Notes under the pieces: generated by a model
Database searches by the model: none
What the model was told of the DNA's origin: nothing
The model's input: the letters and a program-made list of their open reading frames with translations, nothing else
Shown here: positions 1 to 8,931 of the stretch, piece by piece
How the letters are laid out: each line of letters starts with the position of its first letter
Numbering within the stretch: the stretch's first letter is position 1
Program-made: the position numbers and the translations under genes
From: Phycisphaeraceae bacterium
GTDB taxonomy: Bacteria; Planctomycetota; Phycisphaerae; Phycisphaerales; UBA1924
Assembly: GCA_019454185.1 (NCBI GenBank)
Contig: CP075368.1
Location: 3,017,649 to 3,081,648 of the forward strand
DNA: 64,000 nucleotides
Direction of reading: 5' to 3'

Positions 1-220
1 GTACTCGGAACTGACGGCGAGCCCGCGCGAGGTTGTGGGGCGTGTGTGCGCGCACCTCGGTTTGCCATGCGACGGGGTGTGGCTTGAGAGCGCGATCGCG
101 CAGGTGCGTCCTGAGCGCAGGAACGCTGGGGATGCGCTGCGTCTGCCGGCGGGGATGCGGGGCGCGTTCAACGCGCACCAGGAGAGGCACGGCTTTGAGG
201 GGCGCGCGGAGGGGTTGTGA
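1..220 (+). CDS. C-terminal end of a sulfotransferase-like protein (5' truncated by window edge)
   Basis: Only the last 72 codons are present, read in frame from base 2 to a TGA at 218-220. The visible protein opens YSELTASPREVVGRVCAHLG and continues to a Leu-Pro-Cys-Asp segment. This resembles the C-terminal part of P-loop sulfotransferases, where a 'YEDL..DP...L..LC.FLGL' stretch contributes to the PAPS-binding fold. The nucleotide-binding loop and catalytic part lie outside the window, so the family assignment rests on one short motif. The gene is convergent with the minus-strand gene ending at 242. Confidence 0.5.
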   Translation, partial: YSELTASPREVVGRVCAHLGLPCDGVWLESAIAQVRPERRNAGDALRLPAGMRGAFNAHQERHGFEGRAEGL

Positions 221-241
221 GGGCGCGGGGCCGGCGGGCCA

Positions 242-1615
242 TCACTCGGGCGTTTCGACGTTGATGGGCATGTCCTGGCCACCGGACTTGCTTCGATCGG
301 GGTTGTAGCGATTGGTGAAGTCGGCGACGCCGCCGTTGTCGGTGAGGTCTGATCCTGCTGCGTAGAGGACGAAGGGGCGGCCTCCCGGGTGGGGGCCCTT
401 TGCGGGTCCGATGTAGCCGAAGGGCCGGTCGGTGTAGGGGTCGGGGATCGGGTGGCTGAGGTATTCGGGGACGAGGGCGTTGAGGGTTTCGGGGTGGGTG
501 TTGGTGGCGAGGCGGTGGCGTTCGAGGGCGAGGAGGATGCGCGTGCCGCGGCGTGTTGCTTCCATCATGTCGGCGGTTTCGGTCAATCGCTCGCAGACGC
601 GGAACATGGAGCCGAGCATGGCGTTGGCGATGACGGCGTTCCACATCTCGGCCTGTTCGGTGCGTCGCGCGGCCCTTGCGCCGGGCGGGGTGTCGATGAG
701 TTCGGCCCATTCGGCGAAGGCGCGGCGTGTGAGCGAGACCTGTGCGTCGAGCGAGAGGCCCGTGGGGAGCATGCGCCGGCCGGGCGTGAGGTTGACGGGT
801 GTGTCGTGATCCTCGTTCGCTTCCTGCGCTGCGAGTTCGGCCATCTCGATCGTGAGGACGAGCGTGGCGAGGGATTCACCCCGCATGGCGACGGCGGGCG
901 AGATGCACGCGGGCTCGGCGAGGATTGCGTCGAGTTCGCGGAGCGATGCGTCGTCGAGCAGGCGTGACGCGACGGCGGAGCGGACCTGCGCGAGCATGAG
1001 CTGCTCGATCGCGCCGGCGGCGAGCCGATCGATTTGAACGGCGGTGATGGAGACGACTCGCGCGAGTGTGGCGAGGGTGCGCGTGCCCCGGACGAAAGCG
1101 GCGCGGTCTCCGGCTCTGAGGGATTCTGCGTTGTGTGCCGCGAGGAGGAGCGCGGCGCGCCGGGTTGCGCCGGCGGTTCGCGAGGTTTCGCGTGCGGCCC
1201 CGCGATCGCCGATGCTGCCGAGCGGGCGTGTCGGTGGCTGGATGGGTGTTGAGAGCGATGCGAGGCGCTCGAGGATGCCGGAGTCGTGCGCCCAGCGGAT
1301 GGCGGTGCGGGTGGCCTGTTCGGAGCGGAGGCGGACATCGGGTTCGGCATCCTGCCAGACGGTGGAGCCGAAGATGAGGCCCTCGTAGAGGACGCTGGTC
1401 TGGCTCTCTTCGTCTTCGAGTTCGGTCTCGATCGTGCGCATCGCGTCGCGGACCGCGCGGACGGTGGCCTCGGCATCGGTGCCTGCGGCATCGGTGTAGG
1501 GCGCGAGCAGAGCCGCGGCCTCCTGGCGGAGGGATTGCAGGGTGGGCGTCGGGGCGGCGGTCTGTCGATCGGGCGCGAGAAGGATGATCGAGACGCACAG
1601 CGCGGCGTGGTGCAT
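242..1615 (-). CDS. Exported hypothetical protein with pseudopilin-like C-terminal segment
   Basis: A 457-residue protein begins at ATG 1615, with a short hydrophobic start (MHHAALCVSIILLA) that could be a weak signal peptide or anchor. The middle is helical, Ala/Arg/Glu-rich and unrecognised. The last ~100 residues contain ALERHRLATNTHPETLNALV, a proline/Asp-rich segment and LYAAGSDLTDNGG. I know this layout from the C-terminal region of type II secretion G-like proteins common in planctomycetes, where it forms a small beta-sheet. The gene diverges from the kinase gene at 1715, with a 99-nt shared promoter region. Much longer readings of the same frame towards 3790 run antisense through the kinase and are not credible. 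Function unknown. Confidence 0.65.
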   Translation of the reverse strand: MHHAALCVSIILLAPDRQTAAPTPTLQSLRQEAAALLAPYTDAAGTDAEATVRAVRDAMRTIETELEDEESQTSVLYEGLIFGSTVWQDAEPDVRLRSEQATRTAIRWAHDSGILERLASLSTPIQPPTRPLGSIGDRGAARETSRTAGATRRAALLLAAHNAESLRAGDRAAFVRGTRTLATLARVVSITAVQIDRLAAGAIEQLMLAQVRSAVASRLLDDASLRELDAILAEPACISPAVAMRGESLATLVLTIEMAELAAQEANEDHDTPVNLTPGRRMLPTGLSLDAQVSLTRRAFAEWAELIDTPPGARAARRTEQAEMWNAVIANAMLGSMFRVCERLTETADMMEATRRGTRILLALERHRLATNTHPETLNALVPEYLSHPIPDPYTDRPFGYIGPAKGPHPGGRPFVLYAAGSDLTDNGGVADFTNRYNPDRSKSGGQDMPINVETPE

Positions 1616-1714
1616 GGGTGTATCTTCGGGGTTTGTCTCGGTGCATTCAAGCGGGAAGCGGGAAGTCGGATGTGATACGCTGAACGAGCGGGAGTGCCAC
1701 AGGGGAGGCGCGTC

Positions 1715-4627
1715 ATGACATCGGGGCACGACACAGGGGTCACGCGGGGTCCGGAGCCGGGCGGGGATGGCGCGGGAAGCGGGGCGCGGGACGGGGCTCG
1801 CTCCGGCGGATCGGGAGAGGATGGGGTGGTGACGAGCGCCGGAGCGATCTCGGGCGAGATGGCGCCATCGGAGCCGGCGGCGTTCGAGCGTCCGGGGGAT
1901 CTTGTCGGTCCGTATCAGTTGATCTCGATGCTGGGTTCTGGCGGATTCGGCACGGTGTGGCTGGCGGAGCGTCGGCACCCGATGGTGCAGCGTGTCGCGC
2001 TCAAGATCATCAAGCCGGGGATGGACTCTCGGGCGGTGGTGGCGAGGTTCGAGCACGAGCGTCAGGCGTTGGCGCGGATGGACCACCCGGGGATCGCGCG
2101 TGTGTTCGACGGCGGGGTGACGGATCGCGGTCGCCCGTACTTCGTGATGGAGCGGGTCGAGGGGGAGCCGATCACGGCGTACTGCGATCGCCACTCGTTG
2201 TCGGTGCGTGAGCGGCTGGGTCTGTTTGTCTCGGTGTGCAACGCGGTGCAGCACGCGCACTTCAAGGGTGTGATCCATCGTGACATCAAGCCGTCGAACA
2301 TTCTTGTGGCGCGGGCCGACGGCGCGCCGCTGGTGAAGGTGATCGATTTCGGGATTGCGAAGGCGATCGGCCACTCGCCGGCTTCGGATGGGCCTCACAC
2401 GGAGGCGGGCGTGATGGTGGGGACGCCGGAGTACATGAGTCCGGAGCAGGCGTCGATGGGCGCGAGCGACATCGACACGCGGAGCGACGTGTACTCGCTG
2501 GGCGTGCTGCTGTATGAGTTGCTGGTGGGTGAGTTGCCGTTCAGTTCGCGGGCGTTGCGTGCGGCGAGTTACGCCGAGGTGCAGCGGATGATCCGCGACG
2601 TGGACCCTCCGACGCCGAGCCGGCGGCTGCTCGGGCTCTCGCCCGAGGCGTCGAAGGAGGCGGCCCTGCGACGTCGGACGGCGATCGATGCGCTGGAGCG
2701 TGACCTGAGGGCGGAGCTTGAGTGGATCCCGATGCGGGCGATGCGGAAGGACCCGGCGGAGCGGTACGCCTCGGCGGGTGAGTTCGGCGCGGATGTGTCG
2801 CGATACCTGAGGGGTGAGGCGATCGTCGCCGCGCCGGAGAGCACGCGGTACAGGGTGCGGAAGTTCGTGCGTCGGAACCGTGTTCGTCTGGCCGCGGGTG
2901 GTGTGCTGCTGACGGTGCTGCTGGCGGGCCTTGCGGGGACGCTGTGGCAGGCGCGAGTGGCATCGCAGGAGCGTGACGCGGCGCGGGAGGCGCTCGGGAG
3001 AGAGTCGCTCGCGCTGGCGCGGGCGGAGGCGGTGATCGATCTTGTAACGCGGTCGCTGCGTGAGGCGGATCCTTACCAGGGGGGCGCGGAGTCGGTCACG
3101 GTTGTTGAGGCGATGGAGAACGCGATCGCGGAGTTGGACGCGTCGCGGTCGGTCGATCCGGAGACGGAGGCGCGGCTGCGCGAGACGATCGGCGCGATCC
3201 TGCAGAACAACGCCAGACCGGGGATGGCCGAGGCGCAGTTTGCGCGGGCGCTTGCGATCCGGCGGTCGATCTCTGACGGGGACTCGGATGGCGTGGCGTC
3301 GGCGATGAACGGTCTGGGGAGCGCGGTGGAGTCGCAGGGGAGGTATGCCGAGGCGGAGGGGATCTATTCGGCCACGCTGGAGATGCGCCGGCGGCTGCAC
3401 CCCGGGGACGACGCATCGGTCGCGGGCTCGATGAACAACCTGGCGTTTGTGCGTGCGAAGCTCGGGGGGCTGGCCGAGGCCGAGGGGATGCACGCGGATG
3501 CGCTGGCGATGGCGAGGCGTCTGTTTCCCGGCGACCACGAGATGGTGGCGACATCGCTGACGAATCTGGCGATCACGCGCCGGGACATGGGGAGGTTCGA
3601 CGACGCCGAGCCGCTGCTCGTTGAGGCGCTGGAGATGATCCGGCGGCTGCACCCGGGGGACCACCCGATGGTGGCGGAGGCGATGAACAACCTCGCGCTG
3701 CAGCGGTCGATGGCGGGGCGAGAGGGCGAGGCGGAGCCGCTCTTCGTGCAGTCGCTCGATATGTCGAGGCGGCTCTTCTCGGGGGATCACCCGCTGGTTG
3801 CGGCGTGCATCAACAACCTTGCGACGGTGCGCGAGTCTCTCGGGCGTCAGGCAGAGGCGGAGGCGCTCTTTCTCGAGGCGCTGGAGATGACGTCACGCAT
3901 CCACGGGGGGGACCACCCTTCGGTGGTGCTGCACACGGTGAACATCGCGAACCTTCGGATGTCGGCGGGGCGGATGTCGGAGGCGGAGCCGCTGCTTGAG
4001 GACGCGCTCGCGATGAACAGGCGTCTGTTCCCGGGCGATCACGCGATGACGGCGGAGTGCCTGATCCGGATCGCGTTCGTGAACAAGGACCTCGGGCGGC
4101 TCGATCGCGCGGAGCCGATCTTCCATGAGGCCCTTGAGATGAACCGTCGGCTCTATCCGGGTGATCATCCGGAGATCGCCTCGTGCATGAACAGCATCGC
4201 GTTCCTGCGTCGCGACCAGGGCGATCTTGCGACGGCGGAGGAGATGCTGTCGGATGTGCTGGCGATGACGAGGCGGATCTATAAGGGCGACCATCCGGAT
4301 CTTGCCCGTTCTCTTAACAATCTCGCCTCTGTGAAGAAGGAGCGGGACGATCTTGAGGGGGCGGACGCGCTCTTTACTGAGTGTGTCGGGGTTGTGCGTC
4401 GGACGTTTCCTCCGGGTCACCCGGTGCTGGCGGTCGCGCTGGCGAATCTCGCCGATCTGCGCTCGCGGCGCGCCATGCACGCCGATGCGATCGCACATAT
4501 AGAGGAAGCGATTGCGATTGCTGAGGCGGCGTATCCGGAGGATCACCCCGAGATCGCCAGATACAGGGGGATGCACGATCGGTTCGCGGCCGCGGCGGGC
4601 GTGGAGGAAACGATTCGGCAGCGGTGA
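1715..4627 (+). CDS. Serine/threonine protein kinase with transmembrane segment and TPR array
   Basis: A 970-residue protein starts at ATG 1715 behind AGGGGAGG at 1701-1708; a GTG at 1694 is an alternative. The kinase domain is about residues 65-360. It has the Gly-rich loop GSGGFG, the ATP-binding Lys in VALKII (about 97), catalytic HRDIKPSN (Asp about 190), DFG (about 211) and the activation segment GTPEYMSPEQA. All key residues of an active Hanks-type kinase are present. One hydrophobic segment (AAGGVLLTVLLAGLAGTLW, about 390-410) follows. The rest is a run of ~42-residue TPR units carrying the repeated signature (R)(L/F)xPGDHxxxA, typical of TPR_10/TPR_12 kinases of planctomycetes. Likely a membrane-bound signalling kinase whose TPR part binds partners; the substrate cannot be inferred. 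Confidence 0.93.
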   Translation: MTSGHDTGVTRGPEPGGDGAGSGARDGARSGGSGEDGVVTSAGAISGEMAPSEPAAFERPGDLVGPYQLISMLGSGGFGTVWLAERRHPMVQRVALKIIKPGMDSRAVVARFEHERQALARMDHPGIARVFDGGVTDRGRPYFVMERVEGEPITAYCDRHSLSVRERLGLFVSVCNAVQHAHFKGVIHRDIKPSNILVARADGAPLVKVIDFGIAKAIGHSPASDGPHTEAGVMVGTPEYMSPEQASMGASDIDTRSDVYSLGVLLYELLVGELPFSSRALRAASYAEVQRMIRDVDPPTPSRRLLGLSPEASKEAALRRRTAIDALERDLRAELEWIPMRAMRKDPAERYASAGEFGADVSRYLRGEAIVAAPESTRYRVRKFVRRNRVRLAAGGVLLTVLLAGLAGTLWQARVASQERDAAREALGRESLALARAEAVIDLVTRSLREADPYQGGAESVTVVEAMENAIAELDASRSVDPETEARLRETIGAILQNNARPGMAEAQFARALAIRRSISDGDSDGVASAMNGLGSAVESQGRYAEAEGIYSATLEMRRRLHPGDDASVAGSMNNLAFVRAKLGGLAEAEGMHADALAMARRLFPGDHEMVATSLTNLAITRRDMGRFDDAEPLLVEALEMIRRLHPGDHPMVAEAMNNLALQRSMAGREGEAEPLFVQSLDMSRRLFSGDHPLVAACINNLATVRESLGRQAEAEALFLEALEMTSRIHGGDHPSVVLHTVNIANLRMSAGRMSEAEPLLEDALAMNRRLFPGDHAMTAECLIRIAFVNKDLGRLDRAEPIFHEALEMNRRLYPGDHPEIASCMNSIAFLRRDQGDLATAEEMLSDVLAMTRRIYKGDHPDLARSLNNLASVKKERDDLEGADALFTECVGVVRRTFPPGHPVLAVALANLADLRSRRAMHADAIAHIEEAIAIAEAAYPEDHPEIARYRGMHDRFAAAAGVEETIRQR

Positions 4628-4728
4628 GGGTGTGGACGTGGTGCTGGGGTTGCGTGTGGTTTGCCGGCGCGGGGCGGTTGCGATGTGCTACATTGGGCGT
4701 TCTGTTCGCACGTCACCGGAGCGCACGC

Positions 4729-6117
4729 ATGGATCCTGCAACGTCGTCGTCTGATCGCGGCCGTCGCGAGTTTGTCAAGGGTTCTGCCGCGGGATTGGCG
4801 GGGCTGGGACTGAGGGGGCTGGGTCTTGCGGGGCTCGGGCTGGGTGTGCCGGGTCTTTCGACTGCGAGCGCGGCGCGGATTGAAGAACGGGGGCTGGGTT
4901 CGGGGTTGCGCGGCGGGTCGGACCAGATCCGGATCGCGCTGGTCGGGTGCGGCGGGCGCGGCACGGGCGCGGCGATCCAGGCGCTCTCTGCGGATCCGGG
5001 CGTGGTGTTGTGGTCGATGTCGGACGTGTTCGGCGAGCGGCTCGAGTCGTCGCTCAAGGGGATCACGGAGACGATGGGGGAGGGGGCGTCGGCGCGCGTG
5101 CAGGTGCCGCCCGAGCGGCGGTTTGTCGGGTTTGAGTCGTACAAGCCGGCGATCGACGCGGGTGTTGATGCGGTGTTGATCACGGGGTATCCGGCGTTCA
5201 GACCGGTGCACTATCGGTATGCGATCGAGCAGAACAAGCACGTGTTCGCGGAGAAGCCGGTGGCGGTGGACGGGCCGGGCGTGCGTTCGTTCATCGAGAC
5301 GGCGAAGCAGGCGAAGGCGAAAAACCTGGCGACGGTTGTGGGGTATTGCTGGCGGTTCCACGACGGGATGGTGGCGACGTTCGACAAGATCAACTCGGGC
5401 GCGATCGGGCAGATCATGTCGGTACACACGACGTACCACACGGGGACGCTGACGAAGCGGCCGCGGAAGCCGGAGTGGAGCGACGTGGAGTTCCAGATGC
5501 GGAACTGGTGGCACTTCACGTGGATCTCGGGCGATCACATTGTGGAGCAGGCGTGCCACTCGATCGATCGCGGCGCGTGGGCGGTGGGGGATCGGATCCC
5601 GCTGCGTGTGAACTGTCTGGGGGGGCGTGCGGCGCGGTTCGGCCCTGAGAGCGGGAACGCGTTCGATCACTTCGCGGCGATCTATGAGTACGAGGGTGGG
5701 CTGCGGTCGCACCACACGTGCCGCCAGATCGACGGGTGCCCCGCGGACAACACGGACTACATCTACGGGACGAAGGGGTCGGCGACGGTGAACGGGTGGG
5801 TTCCGACGTTTGAGACGCGCGACCTGGACAACAAGCGGACGTGGCAGTACACGGGTCGCGCCGATCGCGACATGTACCAGACCGAGCACGAGGAGCTGTT
5901 CAAGTCGATCCGCGCGGGCGCGCCGCTGAACGATGCGGTGCGCGGCGCGAACAGCACGCTGATGGCGATCATGGCTCGGATGAGCGCGTACACCGGGCAG
6001 ACGGTGTCGTGGGAGCAGGCAATGAACTCGAAGGAATCACTGGTGCCGGAGAACCTCGCCTGGGGCCCCATGCCCATGCCGCAGGTGGCGATCCCCGGCC
6101 AGACCAAGCTCATCTGA
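4729..6117 (+). CDS. Gfo/Idh/MocA-family oxidoreductase with Tat signal
   Basis: A 462-residue protein starts at ATG 4729. The N-terminus has the twin-arginine motif RREFVKG followed by a Gly/Leu/Ala-rich hydrophobic stretch, so it is predicted to be exported folded with its cofactor through Tat. The Rossmann motif LVGCGGRGTGAA binds NAD(P), and AEKP carries the conserved Lys of the family. C-terminal repeats such as WISGDHIVEQ are shared with the paralogue at 6350-7687. The family oxidises or epimerises sugars and related polyols; the substrate is not predictable. A tatC gene lies elsewhere in this window (57604-58590). The gap to the next paralogue holds a dispersed repeat, so co-transcription is uncertain. 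Confidence 0.92.
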   Translation: MDPATSSSDRGRREFVKGSAAGLAGLGLRGLGLAGLGLGVPGLSTASAARIEERGLGSGLRGGSDQIRIALVGCGGRGTGAAIQALSADPGVVLWSMSDVFGERLESSLKGITETMGEGASARVQVPPERRFVGFESYKPAIDAGVDAVLITGYPAFRPVHYRYAIEQNKHVFAEKPVAVDGPGVRSFIETAKQAKAKNLATVVGYCWRFHDGMVATFDKINSGAIGQIMSVHTTYHTGTLTKRPRKPEWSDVEFQMRNWWHFTWISGDHIVEQACHSIDRGAWAVGDRIPLRVNCLGGRAARFGPESGNAFDHFAAIYEYEGGLRSHHTCRQIDGCPADNTDYIYGTKGSATVNGWVPTFETRDLDNKRTWQYTGRADRDMYQTEHEELFKSIRAGAPLNDAVRGANSTLMAIMARMSAYTGQTVSWEQAMNSKESLVPENLAWGPMPMPQVAIPGQTKLI

Positions 6118-6127
6118 TGTTCGTGAA

Positions 6128-6332
6128 GAGAACGCGGAGAACGCAGAGGAATCAGAGCGGCGCAGAGGGGAAGCGATGGAGAGGACATGAGACTGTTCAT
6201 CAACTCCGTATTCGTCTCCTTTCTCCCTCATCCGTTCCCTCTCTGTGCCCGCGTATCTCGGTGGTAAAGACTCTTGGTCTTCTCTGCGTTCCTCTGCGTC
6301 TCTGCTCCGCGTCCTCCGCGTTCTCTTTGCCT
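6128..6332. repeat. Dispersed 'CTCTGCG'-type intergenic repeat, inverted pair
   Basis: The gap between the two oxidoreductase genes carries purine-rich GAGAACGCGGAGAACGCAG at 6128-6146, continuing to 6171. Its complementary-sense counterpart is around 6278-6332 (TTCTCTGCGTTCCTCTGCG and on to CTCCGCGTTCTC). A related CTCTGTG...CGGTGG piece sits at 6241-6264. The arms could pair imperfectly in RNA or DNA. Similar text recurs at 8865-8915 and 56741-56864, always between genes. No coding potential is evident. Confidence 0.7.
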
Positions 6333-6349
6333 TTCCGTAGGAGTATCCA

Positions 6350-7687
6350 ATGTCCGACAACCCCGTGACCCGCCGCGACTTTGTCAAGACTTCTGTTGCC
6401 GGCGCTTCTGCGCTGGGTCTCATGTCTCTCTCGGGCTCGAATATGGCGTTCGCCAGTTCGGGGCGTTCGATGGATTCGATCCGTCTGGGCGTGATCGGGT
6501 GCGGGGGGCGCGGCACCGGCGCAGCGATGAACGCGCTCGAGGCCTCGCCCGATGTGCGACTGGTGGGGATGGCGGATCTCTTCACCGATCGCATCGGCGG
6601 CGCGAGGGGGTATCTCTCGTCGAGCGACAACCCGTGGCGCGATCGCGTGGATCTTCCGGACGATCGCGTGCTCACGGGGTTTGATTCCTACGAGCGGCTG
6701 CTCGAGAACGATCTTGACATGGTGATCCTCGCGACGACGCCCCACTTCAGGCCGATGCACCTGCGTGCGGCGGTCGAGAAGGGGTGCCACGTCTTTGTCG
6801 AGAAGCCCGTCGCCGTCGATCCCGTGGGGATCCGCTCTGTGCTCGAGTCGTCGTCGATGGCGGACTCAAAGGGGTTGTCGATCGTGGCGGGGACGCAGCG
6901 CCGGCACGAGACCTCGTATCGCGAGGCGATGGCGCGGATCAGGGACGGGGCGATCGGGCGCATCGTCACCAGCGAGGCGTACTGGAATCAGGGCGGGCTG
7001 TGGATGCACCCGCGCAGGCCCGAGTGGTCCGACATGGAGTGGCAGATCCGCAACTGGCTCTACTTCACGTGGTTGTCGGGCGATCACATCGTCGAGCAGC
7101 ACGTGCACAACCTGGATGTTGTGAACTGGGCGATGAGCGTATCGAGCGGCGAGACGCACCCGGACAAGGCGACGGCGGTCGGGGGCCGGCAGGTGCGAAC
7201 GGACCCGGCGTATGGGCATATCTATGACCATTTCGGCGTGCTCTTTGAGTACGCGTCGGGCGCGACGTGCATGTCGATGTGCCGCCAGCAGGACGGAACG
7301 ACGTCGCGCGTGGAAGAGGTGATCCGTGGGACGCGGGGATCGTTCACGCTGCGCCCAGGCGCGGCGGATCTGCGCATGGCTCCGGGGAGCGGTGGCGGTG
7401 GTGGCGAGGACCCATGGAAGTTCGCGGGCCCGAACAACAATCCGTACGTGCAGGAGCACGTCGATCTGCTGGAGGCGATCAAGTCGGGCAAGCGGGTGAA
7501 CGAGGCGAAGCAGGTTGCCGAGTCGACGCTGACGGCGATCATGGGGCGGATGGCAGCGTACACGGGGAAGACAGTGACGTGGGAGCAGGCGTTGAACTCG
7601 AAGCTGGATCTGACGCCGCCGAGTTATGAGATGGGCCCGCTGCCAACGCCCGAGGTGCCGATGCCGGGGAAGACGCCGCTTATGTAG
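6350..7687 (+). CDS. Gfo/Idh/MocA-family oxidoreductase with Tat signal (paralogue of 4729-6117)
   Basis: A 445-residue protein starts at ATG 6350 behind GTAGGAGT, seven bases upstream. The twin-arginine signal TRRDFVKTS is followed by Ala/Ser/Leu-rich residues. The Rossmann motif is VIGCGGRGTGAA and the conserved Lys motif is VEKPVAVDP. It aligns along its full length with the preceding protein, including WLSGDHIVEQ near the middle and a shared C-terminal VTWEQALNS, which points to ancient tandem duplication. A poly-Gly stretch near residue 345 is a small insertion absent from the neighbour. Likely a periplasmic or surface sugar/polyol oxidoreductase; substrate unknown. Confidence 0.92.
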   Translation: MSDNPVTRRDFVKTSVAGASALGLMSLSGSNMAFASSGRSMDSIRLGVIGCGGRGTGAAMNALEASPDVRLVGMADLFTDRIGGARGYLSSSDNPWRDRVDLPDDRVLTGFDSYERLLENDLDMVILATTPHFRPMHLRAAVEKGCHVFVEKPVAVDPVGIRSVLESSSMADSKGLSIVAGTQRRHETSYREAMARIRDGAIGRIVTSEAYWNQGGLWMHPRRPEWSDMEWQIRNWLYFTWLSGDHIVEQHVHNLDVVNWAMSVSSGETHPDKATAVGGRQVRTDPAYGHIYDHFGVLFEYASGATCMSMCRQQDGTTSRVEEVIRGTRGSFTLRPGAADLRMAPGSGGGGGEDPWKFAGPNNNPYVQEHVDLLEAIKSGKRVNEAKQVAESTLTAIMGRMAAYTGKTVTWEQALNSKLDLTPPSYEMGPLPTPEVPMPGKTPLM

Positions 7688-7688
7688 T

Positions 7689-7715
7689 CCGCATCCGCCT
7701 TGAGGGCGGATGCGG
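7689..7715. terminator. Stem-loop just after the oxidoreductase gene
   Basis: A perfect 11-bp stem has arms CCGCATCCGCC and GGCGGATGCGG around TTGAG, starting two bases after the stop codon at 7687. No T-run follows, so it is either a 3'-end-stabilising hairpin or a copy of a dispersed palindrome rather than a classical intrinsic terminator. The remaining ~240 bases before the gene at 7954 show nothing I recognise. Confidence 0.5.
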
Positions 7716-7953
7716 GTGGTAGAGCCCGGAGAGCGCCCGCCGGGTAAACCGTCGGGCTTGGAAGGATCGGAGGTTTCAGCGCGAGGCCGAGCACCATGAA
7801 GCGATGCAATAAGCCGTCTCGGCGCATCGGCCCGAATAGCGGCTACGACCTCGTCTATTTCGTCCGGTTGCACGCCACGCCGCCCAAGCGGGTCTGTGAT
7901 CTGCGTTCACTTCACTCAGCCCCTAAGCCGCCGCAATGTTTCGGAGTGAGCAG

Positions 7954-8400
7954 ATGTCCAACTGCAGCCCTCGGCCGCATTCAGCGTCGCGCCTGGCCCG
8001 CATCGTCTTCTCGTCGGGCCTCTTCCTCGCGTTTGCCGCGACGGTCTTTCTGTCGTTTCAAGTGGGCAGGATGTCGGGCACGCACGCCGCGCAAGCGAGC
8101 ATCATCGCGTCATCATGGAGCGAGGGCACAAAGTACCCCGTCTGGTACGGCGCGATCGTGTGGCTGGAGCCAAACGCGGCCGGCGCCGTCGACGAGCACG
8201 CCGACATCATCATCGGCGAGCCAATGGACCGTCCCCCAACGATGCACCACAACGTCGGCCTGCTCGCGACCGAGCCCACGCCGGAGGCCGCCATTAAGAA
8301 CTGTAGCCACATCGTCTGGACCGATGCCGATATCACGTTCGGCGCAGGCGGTCCAAGGCCCGTCGTCATCACGCGCGACGTGATCCAGCGCCATCGCTGA
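7954..8400 (+). CDS. Membrane-anchored hypothetical protein
   Basis: A 148-residue protein. ATG 7954 is preferred because GGAG lies at 7943-7946; an in-frame ATG at 7936 lacks such a site. Residues about 14-36 (ARIVFSSGLFLAFAATVFLS) form one membrane segment, possibly an uncleaved signal anchor. The remainder is a small soluble domain with the segments YGAIVWLEP and DEHADIIIGEP. I do not recognise a family. The gene is convergent with the minus-strand gene ending at 8440. Confidence 0.6.
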   Translation: MSNCSPRPHSASRLARIVFSSGLFLAFAATVFLSFQVGRMSGTHAAQASIIASSWSEGTKYPVWYGAIVWLEPNAAGAVDEHADIIIGEPMDRPPTMHHNVGLLATEPTPEAAIKNCSHIVWTDADITFGAGGPRPVVITRDVIQRHR

Positions 8401-8439
8401 TCACCATTCACACCGGAGGCGCAGATCTGTCCCGCGTCC

Positions 8440-8826
8440 TCACAAGCCCTCGGACGGAAGCCGGCCCGGACGATGGTCAACCTCGACGTGACGAACGCGA
8501 ATAGAGCGATCGTCCACGAGTTCCTCCCATCCCTTATCGACAAGCACGCCGGCGCTGACAGCCAGCCGAATGGCTGATTCTGTCGCGTCGGTGAACGCGT
8601 CGATCTCCGTGGCGCTCAGCGAGCGTCCGAAGACCGGGCGGCCCGCCTCCGAGTCATAGTCGCTGACGAATGCGATCTGATCGCCGCGGCAGGAGAGCAT
8701 GTACCACAGCACGAGCGTCGACACAGCGTGTGAGCCAACGATCTCGCGCGCCTTGTCAACGCCGAAACCAGAGACCTCGACACGCTCACGCCGCGTGAGA
8801 TTGACAAGTCGGTAGCTTGCGCCCAC
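8440..8826 (-). CDS. Small hypothetical cytoplasmic protein
   Basis: A 128-residue protein starts at GTG 8826, just behind GAGGTGAGAT on the minus strand, which decides the start. There is no signal peptide or membrane segment. The protein has mixed alpha/beta character, with SDYDSEAGRPVFGRSLSATE in the middle and a basic C-terminus. I recognise no family. A copy of the dispersed CTCTGCG repeat lies between it and the fabF-like gene (8865-8915). Confidence 0.5.
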   Translation of the reverse strand: MGASYRLVNLTRRERVEVSGFGVDKAREIVGSHAVSTLVLWYMLSCRGDQIAFVSDYDSEAGRPVFGRSLSATEIDAFTDATESAIRLAVSAGVLVDKGWEELVDDRSIRVRHVEVDHRPGRLPSEGL

Positions 8827-8864
8827 ATCTCACCTCGATCGCATATGGTGCCGCCCCAAAGGCC

Positions 8865-8915
8865 CTTCTCCGCGTCCTCCGCGTCTTCCCTCCGCGCCCT
8901 CTGCGTTCTCTTCTC
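8865..8915. repeat. Dispersed 'CTCTGCG'-type repeat, single copy
   Basis: The pyrimidine-rich text CTTCTCCGCGTCCTCCGCG continues through CCCTCTGCGTTCTCTTC. It has the same wording as the 6278-6332 copy and sits between a hypothetical gene and the 3' end of the FabF-type gene. Confidence 0.65.
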
Positions 8916-8931
8916 TTGACGTTCGTTTCGC

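Noticed and set aside
242..3790. A single 1182-codon minus-strand reading frame
   Set aside because: Beyond 1615 it runs antisense to the kinase-TPR gene and encodes low-complexity Arg/Pro/His-rich sequence; only the 242-1615 part is plausible.
7624..7827. Short minus-strand frame over the hairpin after the second oxidoreductase
   Set aside because: It overlaps the oxidoreductase 3' end and a palindrome, has no ribosome site and no family.
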